Shown piece after piece: positions 36,491 through 51,400 of a DNA stretch of 64,000 nucleotides. This DNA is from Flavobacterium sp. IMCC34852 (GTDB lineage: Bacteria; Bacteroidota; Bacteroidia; Flavobacteriales; Flavobacteriaceae): contig NZ_CP121446.1 of NCBI RefSeq assembly GCF_030643905.1, positions 2,170,001-2,234,000 of the forward strand. Direction: 5' to 3'. Under the pieces are notes generated by a model. That model was not told where the DNA came from, did no database searches, and worked only from the letters and a program-made list of their open reading frames with translations. Numbering within the stretch: position 1 is the first letter of the stretch; every line of letters starts with the position of its first letter. A program made the translations under genes and the position numbers.

Positions 36491-39400
36491 CATCAAGCGC
36501 AGTTTGTGCGCAACTTTAATCTAAAAAATCTGCCAAGTTTACTTGAGCAGATTTTTTGGTTTAAAGATGCCTGCCTTACAAAGGCAGCAAATTGCATTTG
36601 CAATTTTGGAATACCGGAGATGGGCGAAGCCACTCTCCCCGACTCCACAGAAAACGCTTCAATTTATTGAGGCGTTTTTTTTTATTTTCAGGAGCACACC
36701 ATACTGCTTTCTTACACTCCTGCTCCCGCTTTCCGCTCTACAAGGTGCCGCTGCAATCGGGGCTAATTAGACGCTTCCTTTTCTTCAGTCCATTGTCATT
36801 CCCGCACATGCGGGAATCCATTAATTAAAAAGCCACTCTATTGAGTGGCTTTTTAATTAAGTATATCATTATCGTTTCAAAGAGAAGTGTGCTTTAAACT
36901 GCTTCATCTTGCCTTCTTCAGGAAAATCTACCGTGAACCAGTAATCTGTAGATGGTAGCGGTTTACCGTTAAAAGTTCCGTCCCATCCTTCGCTTTGGTC
37001 ACTCGCACTCAATTGTTTCAACAACTTACCGTAACGATCAAAAATGTATATCGTGGTTTGCTCCGCAAAATTTGATAATCCAACAATATTCCAAGCATCG
37101 TGGATACCGTCTCCGTTTGGTGTAAAATAACGTGGGTAATCTATCACCATCACTTGATCTATCGTCAGCTCTTCACAACTAAACGCTACTCCTCCTTCGG
37201 TATCCCAAACATGTATCACATGCTCACCTAAAGAAACCCCTTCAAAGATATTGCTCGATTGTCTTGGGCCGTCATCCAAACTGTATTCATACGTTCCCCA
37301 ACCTTCAACAGTAACCGTAATAATTTGACTATCCGTAAAGGCATTGGTTACCGTATAACCTACTGTCCCTGATGCTATAACCGCCTGTCCTGATTGTATC
37401 ACCGGGAAGTCTGCCGAGGTAGTCTCACACAATAAATCACTATTGCTTATCACTCGTACATGGTAGTTTCTGGTAGCACCCGTTGGTGAAGAAGTGTTTA
37501 CCGTATACGTTGAACCCGTAGCACCTACAATTAAGTTGCCATCCTCATACCACTCAAAAGTATAATCCGAAGCGTTGACAATACCACTCTCTAAAACTAG
37601 TGGTCTTACCACTTCTCCCGTGGTGAAGTCAACACATATCGTAGTGACATCATTCTGGGTATCAATAACCGGATTAGGGTAACGCTCTATCTCTATATCA
37701 ATAGTGGTCAGTGCATAACAGAATGGTACAATGCTATTGCTGCTGTTCTCTACCTTAACCCAAATCTGATCCGTATCGGGTTGGGTAATATAAGCTTGTG
37801 CTTCCGCCAGTGGGATAGCATTAATCCCTGCCTCTGCATCAGCCTGACTGTGGTAGTAACTAATCAAGAAAACAGCCGGGTCTTGTCCGTTGAGAATAGC
37901 CGTGTTGAATTGCGTTAAATCCAATTGGAATACCCCATCATATGGGTCGTTGTAATCATCACATTGTGAAAACTCTTGCGCTCCTGTTGCCGTAGCATAT
38001 TCCTCCACTGCCAAAGTCAGTACTCCCGTTGCATTAACACAACCTGTAGCATTGTTCACTACTCTGATGTAAATATCTTGAGCATCTGCCGTAATATTAG
38101 TATATGGTGACACCAGTGGTGTCTCTCCCGTATTGGTAAACGGATTGGCTCCTGCTGCCGTGAGGTAATACGTAATGGTAAAATCAGCCGGGCTTTGGTT
38201 CGCACCCAAAATGGCGGTGGCCAAGATTGGGTTGGTCAAATCAAACTGTGCAATACCGTCGGTATTGTCATCACACATTCTGTATGGTGCCAAAGGTTGG
38301 ATGACTTCAGGTAAAGGATTAACCGTTAAGGGTTGTTCCACCAATACATAACAGTTATTACCCAAATAATCCACTTGGTTGTTCTCTACTCTAATCCAAA
38401 CATTATCGCCTACCAAAGCCTGAGTCGGGTCGGCTATCGGGAACTGAGCAGCATGAGCATCTGCCTCATTGGTATAGTAAGTCAAGGTAACATTCGTGGC
38501 GCCGTTAATGATATAAGCCGCATTTACCGTTACATCAAAAACTTCAACCATATCTCCCGGATTGTTGTCATCACATAGTGGTGCTAAAGGATTCGGGTCG
38601 GTGTTCGGTGTTGGTACCGGTAATACTCTAATGTCTAAAGTCGTAATGCTTTGACAACCCGCTGCGCTGGTTACCAAAACGCCTAAGGTTTGAACCGCCG
38701 GAAATATATTGGTATAAGCCGTAAAATCTGTTATGGTGGTTGCTCCTCCGGCTTGGGCTTCTGATAATGATGGGTAATACGTTACTGTATAACCTGATAA
38801 TCCTTGGGTGATCTCAGCATCTTTTACCGTTAAATCAAAACTGTGGTATTGATTATTCGGATCGGTATCATTATCACAAACACTCAGTGGTGCAGGTGTG
38901 GTTAGTAACAATGGAATATTGATGATAACATCAAATGAACCTATATTGAAACAACCCGTGGTATTATCTTCTACTCTAACCCAAATAGTTTGGTTGTTCA
39001 TAGCCGTATAATTGGTCACATTGATAATCGGGGCAATTCCATCCTGAGCAGCCGTTTGAGAGGTGTAATACTCAACAGTATAATTACTTGCAGCCAAAGG
39101 TTGTTGGGCCAAGATACTAGCTGTATTGACAGTCAAATCAATACTGGTAATGGCATCTTGGGTATTGTTATCATCATCACAAACTACAATATCATCTAAA
39201 TCAACCGGGGCTATTGGACTTGGGTTAACGTTTAGTTCTATTGGAATAACGCTCCAACATCCCGTTAAAGGGTCAACCGCTCTTACGTATAATATTTGTA
39301 CAAAAGGATTGATATTGTTATAAAGAACACTCGTGTCAATTGGGGTATTACCCTGTTGTGCATCGGTTAAGGTCTCATGGAAAGTCAAAATATAGGGTGC

Positions 39401-42400
39401 ACCTTGTAAAATGTCCGTTGTTAAGCTCGTCAAATCAAATCCGGAAAAGCCATCTTGATTCTCATCACAAATCGTGAAAGGCGCTGTTGGCGGAATTGGT
39501 GTTGGCAATGGAACTACTCTGATATCCATCGTAGAGATGCTGTAACATCCGGTGATGCTATTGGTGATACGAATACCTAAAGTCTGTACATAAATAATTT
39601 GGTTCGGATACTGTAAATCAGGATGAGAAACATTGATCGCATTGGTATCATTCTCTGCATCTGTCAAACTCGGATAGAAAGTTACCGACATTCCCGTCTG
39701 ACCTAATAAAACAGCAGCTACTTGAGAAGCCAAATCAAAAGTCTCAAAACCTATCGAGCCATTGTAATCACACAAAGTGTATTGAGCATAATTAGGCTGG
39801 GTAGCATTCGGTAGCGGATTCACTATCAAGTCTAACTCCACTATGTCATAACAACCTGTGGTATTAAATTCTACTCTAACATACACTGTTTGGTTCCACT
39901 GCGTTTGGTTGATGTAATTCGTCACACCGCCAATAGCATTAGCATCGTCTTGCGCATTGGCAAAAGTCGTATGGAAAGTAACCGTAACCGTAGTAGGATC
40001 AATAGACCCTAAAACCTGTGGTATCGTTGTAGTTAAATCAAAACTCTCAAAACCAGTCTGGCCTGTGTAATCACAAAGCGCATAATCATCCGGCTCAGTC
40101 GCCTCAGGGGTTGGGTCAACTATTAATTGTAATTCAACATAATTGGCACAACCGGTCAAGGTATAAAACACTCTGACATAAATCGTCTGTGTCCATGGAT
40201 TGATATTGTCATAAGGACTCGCAAGTGATGGTGCTGCGCCTATCAAAGCATCGGTCTGGGTTTCGTAATAACTAACAGAAACTCCTGCAACAGCAGATCC
40301 TCCCATAATCGCCACACTGGCACTTTCTAAATCAAACACCCCAAATCCGTCATTATTAGGATCACAATAATGCAACGCTGGTGGAGTAACGGCAAGAGGA
40401 CCTTGAGTTACTCTTAATAATTGCGTCGTTATAGCGTAACAACCGGTATCATTATCTTCAACTCTGATGTAAACTATCTCATTGTCGGTTCCTAAATAAG
40501 CCAACGGATCTTGTATTGAATTGGCACTATTTTCATTTTGAGCATCAAGTAAACTAGTATAATAAGTTATTGTTAACCCTGAAACATTGCCATTGGTAAC
40601 AACTCCTTCATTAATCGTTAAATCAAATAAGGCTTGATTTGTTACTCCATTGCTACATTGGAAAATGGTATCCGGTGTAGTTGCCGGTGGAACTGGATTT
40701 ACCACCAAATTAAACGAACTAATAGTATTACAACCGGTAGTGTTATTACTGATGTTTATCCAAATCTCTTGTGGATTGCTGATATTAGTATACAAGTTCG
40801 GTAGCGGACTAGTTTGGGTCTCAGCATCACTCTGAGTCAAATAATATCCTATGGTAACATTGGTCTGACCATTGGCAATCTCTGCATCTTTACTATTCAA
40901 AGTAAACACTTCAAGACCATCACCGGGATTGTCGTAATCACACAACTCATAATCCGTAATCACCGGATTGGCTAATGGTAGTGGGTTGACAATTAAATTA
41001 AATGTGGTATTACTATAACATGCCGGCGAACCGTTGTTGTAAGCTCTTACATAAATGGTTTGAATTCCCGGATCAATATTACAATACGGACTAACCAATG
41101 GATTAGCACCGGTTTGTGAATTGGTCAACGTTTCATGGAAAGTAACTACAATATTAGGATTTCCCCCATTCACTTGGTTGATTATAGTATTCAAATCGAA
41201 ATTACAATAAAAACCATCATTGTTGTTACTATCATCACAAACCACGTAATCCGTTGGTGTATTGATAATTGGTGCTGTATTTACGGTAATCACAACAGAA
41301 CCCGTTTGTGCTTGAAAACACGTATTAGCACTACCATCTTGAACACTTATTAATTCATAAGTAAAAGTACCGGCAACATCTGTCGGAGCATCAATAATAA
41401 CTGAATTACCGCCACTAGTTTGAACAGCAGGCTGAGGAATATTATTAATAGAATAAACAAATGTGTATGGAGCGGTACCATTAGCACCAGTCAACACTAC
41501 TTGTGGGGAAGGAAAATCCAAACATGTAGCCACTGTACCTGTAATAGTAGCTGTTGGCAAAGGATTGACTGTAATAGTTGCAGAACCCGTTTGATTTTGA
41601 GAACAAGCCGGAGTACCTGAACTTTGAACGTTAATCAAAGAATAAACAAAAGTTCCGGTTGTTCCGGTTGGCGCAACAACAGAAACGCTATTTCCGGCAA
41701 CAGTTGTAATGTCCGGTTGAACAACATTATTTATTGAATACGTAAAGGTATAAGGAGATGTTCCGTTAGCTCCCGTAAATGTGATACTCGGACTTGAAGC
41801 ATTTTGACAAACCGATGTAGTACCAGAAACAGTAGCAGTTGGCAAAGGTCTCACCGTTACGATTACAGAACCCGTCAAATTACGAGTACAGTTTGTTGCT
41901 GGATTCAACACACTTACTAAGGTGTAAGTCGAATTAGCCGTAAGATTGGGAGTAGTAACTGTATTGGTCCCTGCTCCGTTCAAAACGATGTTCTGATTTG
42001 CTCCACCATCAACAGTGTAAGTTACTTGAGCATTTGGTGTACCGTTAAAAGTAATTACTGTATTAGTACCTGAACATATCGTAGCAGTACCAGATATCGT
42101 AGCTGTTGGTAATGGATTAACAAACAATTGGAAAGAAGTAGTTCCGAATGTCAGTGGGTTGGCATTCTCTTCCATTCTAACATAAATTATTTGCCCGTTA
42201 GTTCCGGTAAAAGCGTTAATCGGAGTTATAGCACCTTGATCTAAATCGGCATCATTTTGAGATAAATGATAAGTTACAGTATAATCTGCCGCAGAATTCG
42301 CTCCTAAGACTACTGGTGTTTGAGGCACAAAATTGAAGACCGCCGAACCACTACCAAAACTGCTTTCACACAATGTTAAGTCATCCGGTTGCTCAGGGTC

Positions 42401-45400
42401 AGCTGAACAACTTATATAACAAATCGTAAAAGGAAACACAGATACACATCCACTAGATGTTGGACCATTATCGGTTACCGAAAGATATAAAGTTGTACAA
42501 GCACCTGCACCTCCGGCCGGGCCGGGATAGGTACTTGTATTATTTATGGGATTGATAATATCTTGAGCATTAGCCGCTGAATCATGTATAGACAACTCAA
42601 AATCACCCGGATTTAGTCCGGTACCGTTAAATAAGTTGGCTGTCGCATCATTTAAATTGAACGTAGTTATATTAGAACATTCCTCCAAATTAGCAGGTGG
42701 ATTGATAGCCGGTGGCGCATAATAAGAAACTGTTGCACTCGCTGTTGCATTGGCTACACAGCCCGGTTTGTTAACAACAACAGTATAAGTTCCCGGTTGC
42801 GTAACTACAATGGATTGAACATTACCCGGAATCGGCCCGCTTGGCCCCGACCATTGGTAAGTAGTTGCGCCACTAATAGTTGCCGTTAATATCGCTTGAC
42901 CTCCAACACATATTACTTGATCCTCTAGAGATAACGGACATACGATGTTACAATCAGTAGCACCATTTCCACCGGTTTGTGTTAATGAAATTTGCCCTGC
43001 TTGACCACTAAAGTTAGTCAATAAAACAACGAATATCTGACCTACTTGTGCGTTGATTAAATCGAAATTTTCTGTAGCTGCTGCAGAAAAACTACAATCT
43101 ACACTTGTGGTTGGATTAAGATTCGTTGGCCCGCAGTACGGAAAGGGCGCTGAAGGATCAATCGGTCCCGGAAATGGACCCCAAACAATAAAGTCAACGT
43201 CAATAGGATTCCCTCCATTTGAAGTTTGAGAAATGAAAAAATTCAAATCTCCCGCTTGACTAATTTGCATGTAAAACCAAGCCGGATTAGGTTGAGATCC
43301 TAAGCACTCATAGTTAATTCCGGTTTCAGTTGTTGTTCCGGTTGAATTTTGAAAAGTTAATCCCGCACCACCGGCACAAAAGGCATCGGATCCGGCACAT
43401 GAAGCTCCTTGTGAAAAAGCAGTACTGATTGAAAATAAGCTTATTAGAAGCAGGAAGATGTAATTTTTTCTCATTACAGATGACTATTTTATTAGGAGCG
43501 AAATTTACATAATTTTAAGAAATAATTGTGTTAAATGTGAAATATTTTCAAATATTAACACTATTGGCTACAAATTAATTATAATTATTTATCTTTGTCT
43601 CTTCAATTTTTAACCCCAATTAATAGCGAAATTAATGACAAATAACGAACTGACTAACGACGATTTAGGTGAAAATCATATCGCTACCAGCGCCCAAAAT
43701 CCGGTGAGAAATGATGCCTTTGATTTGCCGGATGATAAAAAGATAGAATTAATCAAAAAAGATGTTGAAAGTATCCTAATCACGCTTGGTATGGACTTGT
43801 CAGACGACAGTTTAAAAGGCACTCCGAACAGAGTGGCTAAAATGTTTGTCAAAGAAATTTTCGGTGGCTTGAATCCAAGCAAAAAACCCAGTTCTTCAAC
43901 TTTCAAAAACAATTACAAATACGGTGAAATGTTGGTCGAAAAAAACATCACTGTTTATTCTACTTGTGAACACCATTTACTCCCTATTGTTGGTCGTGCT
44001 CACGTGGCCTACATTTCCAATGGAACTGTTGTTGGTTTATCTAAAATGAATCGCATAGTAGATTATTTTGCTAAAAGACCACAAGTACAAGAACGCTTGA
44101 CAATGCAAATTGTACAAGAATTACAAAAAGTGTTAGGCACTGAAGACGTAGCTTGTGTGATTGATGCCAAACATTTGTGCGTAAACTCCAGAGGTATTCG
44201 AGATATTGAAAGCAGTACTGTAACTTCAGAGTTTGGCGGGAAATTCAAAGATGAAATTACCAAACGTGAATTTTTAGATTATATCAGATTAGAAACTAAT
44301 TTTTAATAGCCCCGATTGCAGCTTGCTACCATGTAGCGCGAAAAGCGGGAAATACCTGCCTGCCGGCAGGCAGGGCTCCAAAAAAATAAAAAAAATGCAA
44401 CTTTATAAAAATCATACCTTAAAAATATACAACTCTCTTTCGGGAGAAAAGGAACTTTTTAAACCTGTTCACCCCGGTAATGTTGGCATGTATGTTTGCG
44501 GACCTACCGTATACAGCAATGTACATTTGGGCAACGTGCGTACGTTCATGTCATTTGATATGATTTTTAGGTATTTATTACATTTAGGTTATAAAGTTCG
44601 TTATGTTCGCAACATTACCGATGTTGGACATATTGTGGATGATGTAGATGATGGCGAAGATAAGATTGCTAAAAAAGCCCGAGTAGAACAATTGGAACCC
44701 ATGGAAATTGTACAGCGTTATACCGTTGATTTTCATGATGTTTTGAATCAATTCAACTTTTTACCGCCAAGCATTGAACCTACGGCAACCGGACATATCA
44801 TTGAACAAATTGAAATTGTAAAGCAAATTATTGACAAAGGATTTGCTTACGAAACCAATGGCTCCGTCTATTTTGACGTGGTAAAATTTAACGAAACCAA
44901 TCATTACGGTAAGTTAAGCGGTCGTAACATTGACGAAATGTTAGCCAATACCCGTGATACAGATGGTCAAAGCGACAAGAAAAATCCACAAGATTTTGCC
45001 CTTTGGAAAAAAGCCGAACCCGAGCATATCATGCGTTGGCCTTCGCCTTGGGGCATTGGTTTTCCGGGTTGGCATTTGGAATGTACAGCCATGAGCACTA
45101 AATATTTAGGTGAAACGTTTGATATTCACGGTGGCGGAATGGATTTGAAATTCCCGCACCACGAATGTGAAATTGCCCAAAACGAAGCTTGTACCGGTCA
45201 CAGTCCGGTGAACTATTGGATGCACGCCAATATGTTGACCCTCAATGGCAAAAAGATGTCGAAATCAACCGGAAACAATATTCTACCGGACGAAATATAC
45301 AACGGCGGAAGTCCGTTTTTGAGCAAAGCTTTTTCCCCTAATGTTGCGCGTTTCTTTATGATGCAAGCGCATTACCGCAGTATTTTAGATTTTACCAATG

Positions 45401-48400
45401 ACGGAATTGTAGCCGCTGAAAAAGGGTTCAACCGATTAATGGAAGGTTTGGATATAGTCAAAGAATTACAAGCCAAACCAGTATCAACATTGGATATTGC
45501 CACATGGAAACAGCAATGTTACGATGCTATGAATGATGATTTCAATACGCCTATTTTAATTGCCCATTTATTCGAAGGAATAAAGTTTGTCAATTTGGTT
45601 AATGACGGAAAAGAAAGCTTAAACGCCGAAGACATAGAAACACTTTCAAGCACCTTAAACAGTTTTGTCTTTGAGATATTGGGTATCAGAAATGAAAAGC
45701 TGGTGGCCAATAATTCGGATAAGTTAGAAGGTGTTGTAGAAATGTTAATCACTATGCGTTTGGAAGCTCGCGCCAATAAAAACTTTGCCCTTTCTGACCA
45801 AATCCGCGACCAATTGTTGGCCTTAGGAATTCAATTAAAAGACGGAAAAGAAGGAACCAGTTTTACCATTCAATAAAATGTTGAAAAAAATTGTAATAGC
45901 GCCACTCCTATTGCTCATCTACTTTTACAAGATTGTCTTATCTCCTTTGTTGCCGGCGAGTTGTAGGTTTCAACCCACTTGCTCCGTTTATTTCATAGAA
46001 GCCCTAAAAATTCACGGTCCGTTTTACGGATTTTATTTGGGTGTAAAAAGGATTGCAAGTTGCCATCCTTGGGGAAAAAGCGGTTATGATCCTGTACCGG
46101 AGAAGAAATGCTAGCACTAAAGAAGAGTTAATTTTTTTTCAGTTCCAAACAATTCACTATTTTTACCCTATAACTTAACCCCAAAATTCTTCCGATTATG
46201 ATTTGGAATCCCTCAGAAGGTATTGATTTAGGCTTTTTTACTGTTCGCTATTACAGCTTAATGTTTGTAATTGCCTTCGGTTTAGGATGGTATATCATGA
46301 AGCACATTTACAACAAAGAGAATGAATCTATAGACAAGCTGGATACATTGTTTATTTGGACTGTCATTGCCACTTTGCTTGGGGCGAGATTGGGTCAGGT
46401 TTTCTTCTATGATTGGGAATATTTTAAAAATAATCCATCCGAAATTTTACTGCCATTCAAATTTGAACCCCAATTTGAATTTACCGGATTCAGAGGTTTA
46501 GCCAGTCATGGAGCTGCTATTGCGATTATAATCACCATGTACTTTTACAGCAAAAAAATCATCAAAAGACCCATTCTTTGGGTTTTAGACCGCGTAGTTA
46601 TTCCGGTGGCTTGCGGTGCTGTTTTTGTCAGAATCGGAAATTTTTTCAATTCTGAAATCGTAGGTAAAGTGACCGATTCTTCTTTCGGAATCCGATTTGT
46701 AAGAGATTACTATTCCTCTAAAGAGGTAGTTAATGCTACCAAAATTAACAATGTGAATGAAGCATATGATGCGTTAGTTCACAATCCGCAATACGCGGCT
46801 TTGTTAGACAAAGTTCCCGCAAAACATCCAACCCAGTTGTATGAAGCCGGTTTGTATGTATTTGTGTTCTTGCTGCTTTTCTTTTTGTATTGGAAAACCA
46901 AAACGGCAGAAAAACAAGGCTTACTATTTGGTTATTTCCTGATTCTACTTTGGTCTGTTAGATTTGTGGTAGAATATGTAAAAGAAAGTCAAGGCGGAAT
47001 TGAAGAAAGTTTCGGACTCTTCAGTACCGGACAATGGTTGAGTATTCCTTTTATCTTAGTCGGCATTTATTATGTCTTTATGGCCGAAAAACCCATTGAA
47101 GATGATTTATAACATAAATAAAAAAGTCCCGAATTATCGGGACTTTTTTTATTGTTCTTCGTTGACTTCGTTATGTGACTTAGCGTAGTTTCGCCACTTT
47201 TCAATGCATTCCTTCATATCCTCTGGAAGTTCGGTATCAAAACGCATAAACTCTTTCGTAGTCGGATGCTCAAAACCTAAAGTTTTAGCGTGTAGTGCTT
47301 GTCTTGGCAAGGTTTTAAAACAATTGTCTATAAACTGTTTGTACTTGGTAAAAGTCGTTCCTTTCAAAATCAAATCGCCGCCATAACGTGCGTCATTGAA
47401 TAAAGTGTGACCAATGTATTTCATGTGTACACGAATTTGATGCGTTCTTCCGGTTTCCAATTTGCAGGAAACTAAAGTTACGTAACCAAATCGTTCCAAA
47501 ACCTTATAATGCGTTACGGCATGCTTTCCTACATCTCCTTCCGGAAAAACGGCCATCTGCATTCGATCTTTCAAATGACGGGAAATATTGCCTTCTATCG
47601 TTCCTTCCTCTTCTTTTACATTACCCCAAACCAAAGCGATATATTCGCGTTCCGATGTCTTGTCTTCAAACTGTTTGGCCAAGTGTGTCATAGCAGCTTC
47701 GGTTTTGGCAACCACCAAAAGACCGGAAGTATTTTTATCAATGCGATGCACCAATCCTGGACGTTCGCTGGAATTCATCGGTAAATTATCAAAATGAAAG
47801 GCCAAAGCATTGACCAAAGTTCCGGTGTAATTGCCATGTCCGGGATGTACTACCAATCCGGGCGGTTTATTGATTACCAATAAAGCATCATCTTCGTATA
47901 CTATATCCAGCGGAATATCTTCGGGGATAATATGGTTTTGAAATGGCGGATGTTCCAGCATGACGCGAACCACATCAAAAGGCTTCACTCGGTAATTGGA
48001 TTTTACCGGTACATCATTCACCCAAATATTGCCCTTTTCAGCGGCATTTTGTATTTTGTTTCGGGTGGCATTTTCAATCAATTGCATCAGGAATTTATCG
48101 ACACGCAATAACGATTGTCCTTTGGGAGAAACAAATCGGTGGTGTTCGAACAATTCTTCTTCTAATTCGAAAGTATCGTTGGTATTACTCATCAACAGGC
48201 ATTATATCAGTAGAATCAACAGCAGTTGAATCAATAGTAGTATCATCAAAAACAACTTTTCCGTCTCCTAAAACCAAGTCGATTTTGGAAGATTTCAACA
48301 CTTTATCACCGGCTTTTATTTTTTTACCATTCATTCTAATTTCCAAAACCATGTCTTTCCCTAAATAAGGTTTATACGTAATCGTTCCTTCTTTTAAACC

Positions 48401-51400
48401 AACCGCTTCCAAAGTCGGAACCGCTTGGCGATACGTTTTTTCGATTAAATCGGGAACAACTACCATAGTGTATTTTGAAGCGTTGATTTTAATATAAATC
48501 TTTCGGCCTTCTTTTACCTTTGCTCCGGCTTTAGGTTCTTGCTCCACGATGGTAAGTTTAGGAAACTCGGGCTTAAAGTCTACAGTATCTAAAATAATAT
48601 AGTCTAAATCCAGGGCATCCAATTTCTCTTCTGCCTGTTCTACTGACAATTTTCCCAAATCGGGCACAGTGATTTCCTGGCCGTGATTAGTCGTGTAAGT
48701 AATCCAATGGAAAAATAAATACGCAATAATTGCAAAAATGGCCATGGCGGCGAGCATTTGGGCAAAGAAGACCCGACTGGTTAAATATTGGCGTAAACTC
48801 ATAGAAAAATTTTATTTGAGCAAAGATATAAAAAGATACGCTTCGCTATTAGATTTTTAGATACGCCTTTCAGGCGTTTAGAAACGCTTAGCTCTTAGAT
48901 AATTAGACACGCCTTTTAGGCGTTTAGAAGCGCTTCGCTGTTAGACAGTTAGAAAGAATAAAATCTAAAAGTCTAACAATCTAAAAATCTAAGAAGTCTA
49001 AAAATCTAAAGGCATAGCCGTATCTAAGAAAAAAATGATAATTTTGTTATCACTAAAACACCAACCTAACTCCATCTACTAATGAAAAAAGTAGCCATCA
49101 TTATGGGCGGATATTCCAGCGAATATCAAATCTCACTTAAAAGCGGCAATGTGGTTTATCAATTTTTAGACCAAAATAAATACCAAGGCTATCGCATTCA
49201 TATTTTTAAAGACAAATGGGTGTATGTAGATGCCAACGACAACGAATTTCCCATAGACCGAAATGACTTTTCAACTACTGTAAACGGTGAAAAAATCAAT
49301 TTTGATGTAGTATTCAATGCCATTCACGGTACGCCCGGAGAAGACGGTTTGATGCAAGCTTACTTTGAATTACTCGGTATTCCGCAAAGTTCATGTGATT
49401 ATTACCAAGCAGCTTTAACTTTTAACAAACGTGATTTATTATCGGTATTAAAACCGTATGGCATCAAAACAGCGACCTCCTATTACTTAAATCAAGGCGA
49501 TGAAATTAACGAAGAAGCGATTTTAAAAACCGTTGGCTTACCTTGCTTTGTGAAACCCAACAAATCGGGGTCGAGTTTTGGTATTTCTAAAGTCAAAACC
49601 AAAGACGAATTGGCTTACGCTATTGTAAACGCCTATAAAGAAGACAACGAAATCATCATAGAAAGTTTCTTAGACGGAACCGAAGTTTCTGTAGGTGTGA
49701 TTAATTATAAAGGAAAAATAACCGTTCTACCTATCACAGAAATCGTTTCTGAAAATGATTTCTTTGATTATGAAGCCAAGTATTTAGGCAAATCACAGGA
49801 AATCACGCCGGCCCGAATTTCACCCGAAATGACCGAGAAGGTTTCGGCTGTGGCCAAAAAAGCTTATGAAGTTTTAAAAATGAGCGGCTTCTCTCGCAGT
49901 GAGTTTATCATTGTAAACGGAGAACCGCACATGTTAGAAATGAATACCATTCCGGGTTTAACCACCGAAAGTTTGATTCCGCAACAAGCCAAAGAAGCAG
50001 GGATTTCATTGACGGATTTGTTTACAAACGCTTTGGAATTGGCTCTAAATAAATAACAAATGCTTTTTATACTCGGTACAAAATCATATGAATCAAAACA
50101 AGGCAAGATTGATAATTTCATTTGTCCCTTTTGCTACGCCAACACTGATTTGAATTATGATTTATATGGAAGATACACTTACGTGACTTTGATTCCATTG
50201 TTTCCGGTAGACAAAGAAATATTGACGTATTGTGACCATTGTGATAAAGTGATTGAGCCCAAACATTTGGAACCAACTGTCAAAATTGAAATTGAAAAGA
50301 TAAAAAAAGAGAATACCTTTAAGGCACCGTTTTGGACTTACACCGGAAGCATTATATTGGCAGGAGCATTAATTTGGGGCATTAATATTTATTTTAACAG
50401 TAAAGATAATTCCAAAATTTATTTGGAGAATCCTATCGAAGGCGATGTTTACAATGTAAAAATGTCGAATGGTTATTACACCACTTATCGAATTGATAAG
50501 GTGACGAAAGATAGTGTTTTTGTAACGATCAATGATTATAATGCGTATCTTCCTTATGAAACGGACGATATTGATACACCAGAAAATTACACCAATACAA
50601 GAGCAAAATATTCTAAACAGGAGGTTATCCGTCTTTTTGATAAAGATGAAATATACTCCATAACTCGTAAAGAATGAAAAGAAAAGCAGTGTTTCCCGGT
50701 TCATTTGACCCCATAACGTTAGGGCATTTTGATATTATTAAAAGAGGTATCTCGCTTTTTGACGAAGTAGTGGTTGCCATTGGTATCAACGCCGATAAAA
50801 AATACATGTTCTCTCTGGAAGAACGAAAAAGCTTTATTGAAGAAGCTTTTAAAAACGAACCCCGTGTTTCGGTGATTACTTATGAAGGCTTGACCATAGA
50901 TTTGTGCCGAAAATTAGACGCACAGTTTATCTTGCGTGGGTTGAGAAATCCGGCCGACTTTGAGTTCGAAAAAGCCATTGCCCATACCAACAGAAAACTT
51001 TCCCAAATAGAAACGGTCTTTTTACTGACTGCTTCTAAAACTTCTTATATTTCCTCGAGTATAGTACGCGATGTCATTAGAAATGGCGGCGACTATACCG
51101 TTTTGGTTCCGGATAGTGTGGTCGTTAAAAAAGAAAAGTAATGAAAGTACTTTCGCTTTTATTACTGATTTCGTTGACTTCCTTGGCCCAAAAAAACAAT
51201 TCTTATCCGACTTTTTTTGAAAAAGGCAATGGCAATCAATCGGCCGATTATGCAGAAGTCATGCGGTTTTACAACCAACTCGATGCCGATTTCGAAACGA
51301 TAAAAACCCAAACTTTCGGATTAACCGATAGCGGCGAACCATTGAGTGTTGTAATCTTTGACACCGATAAAACTTTTGATTACCAATCCCAATCGGAGAA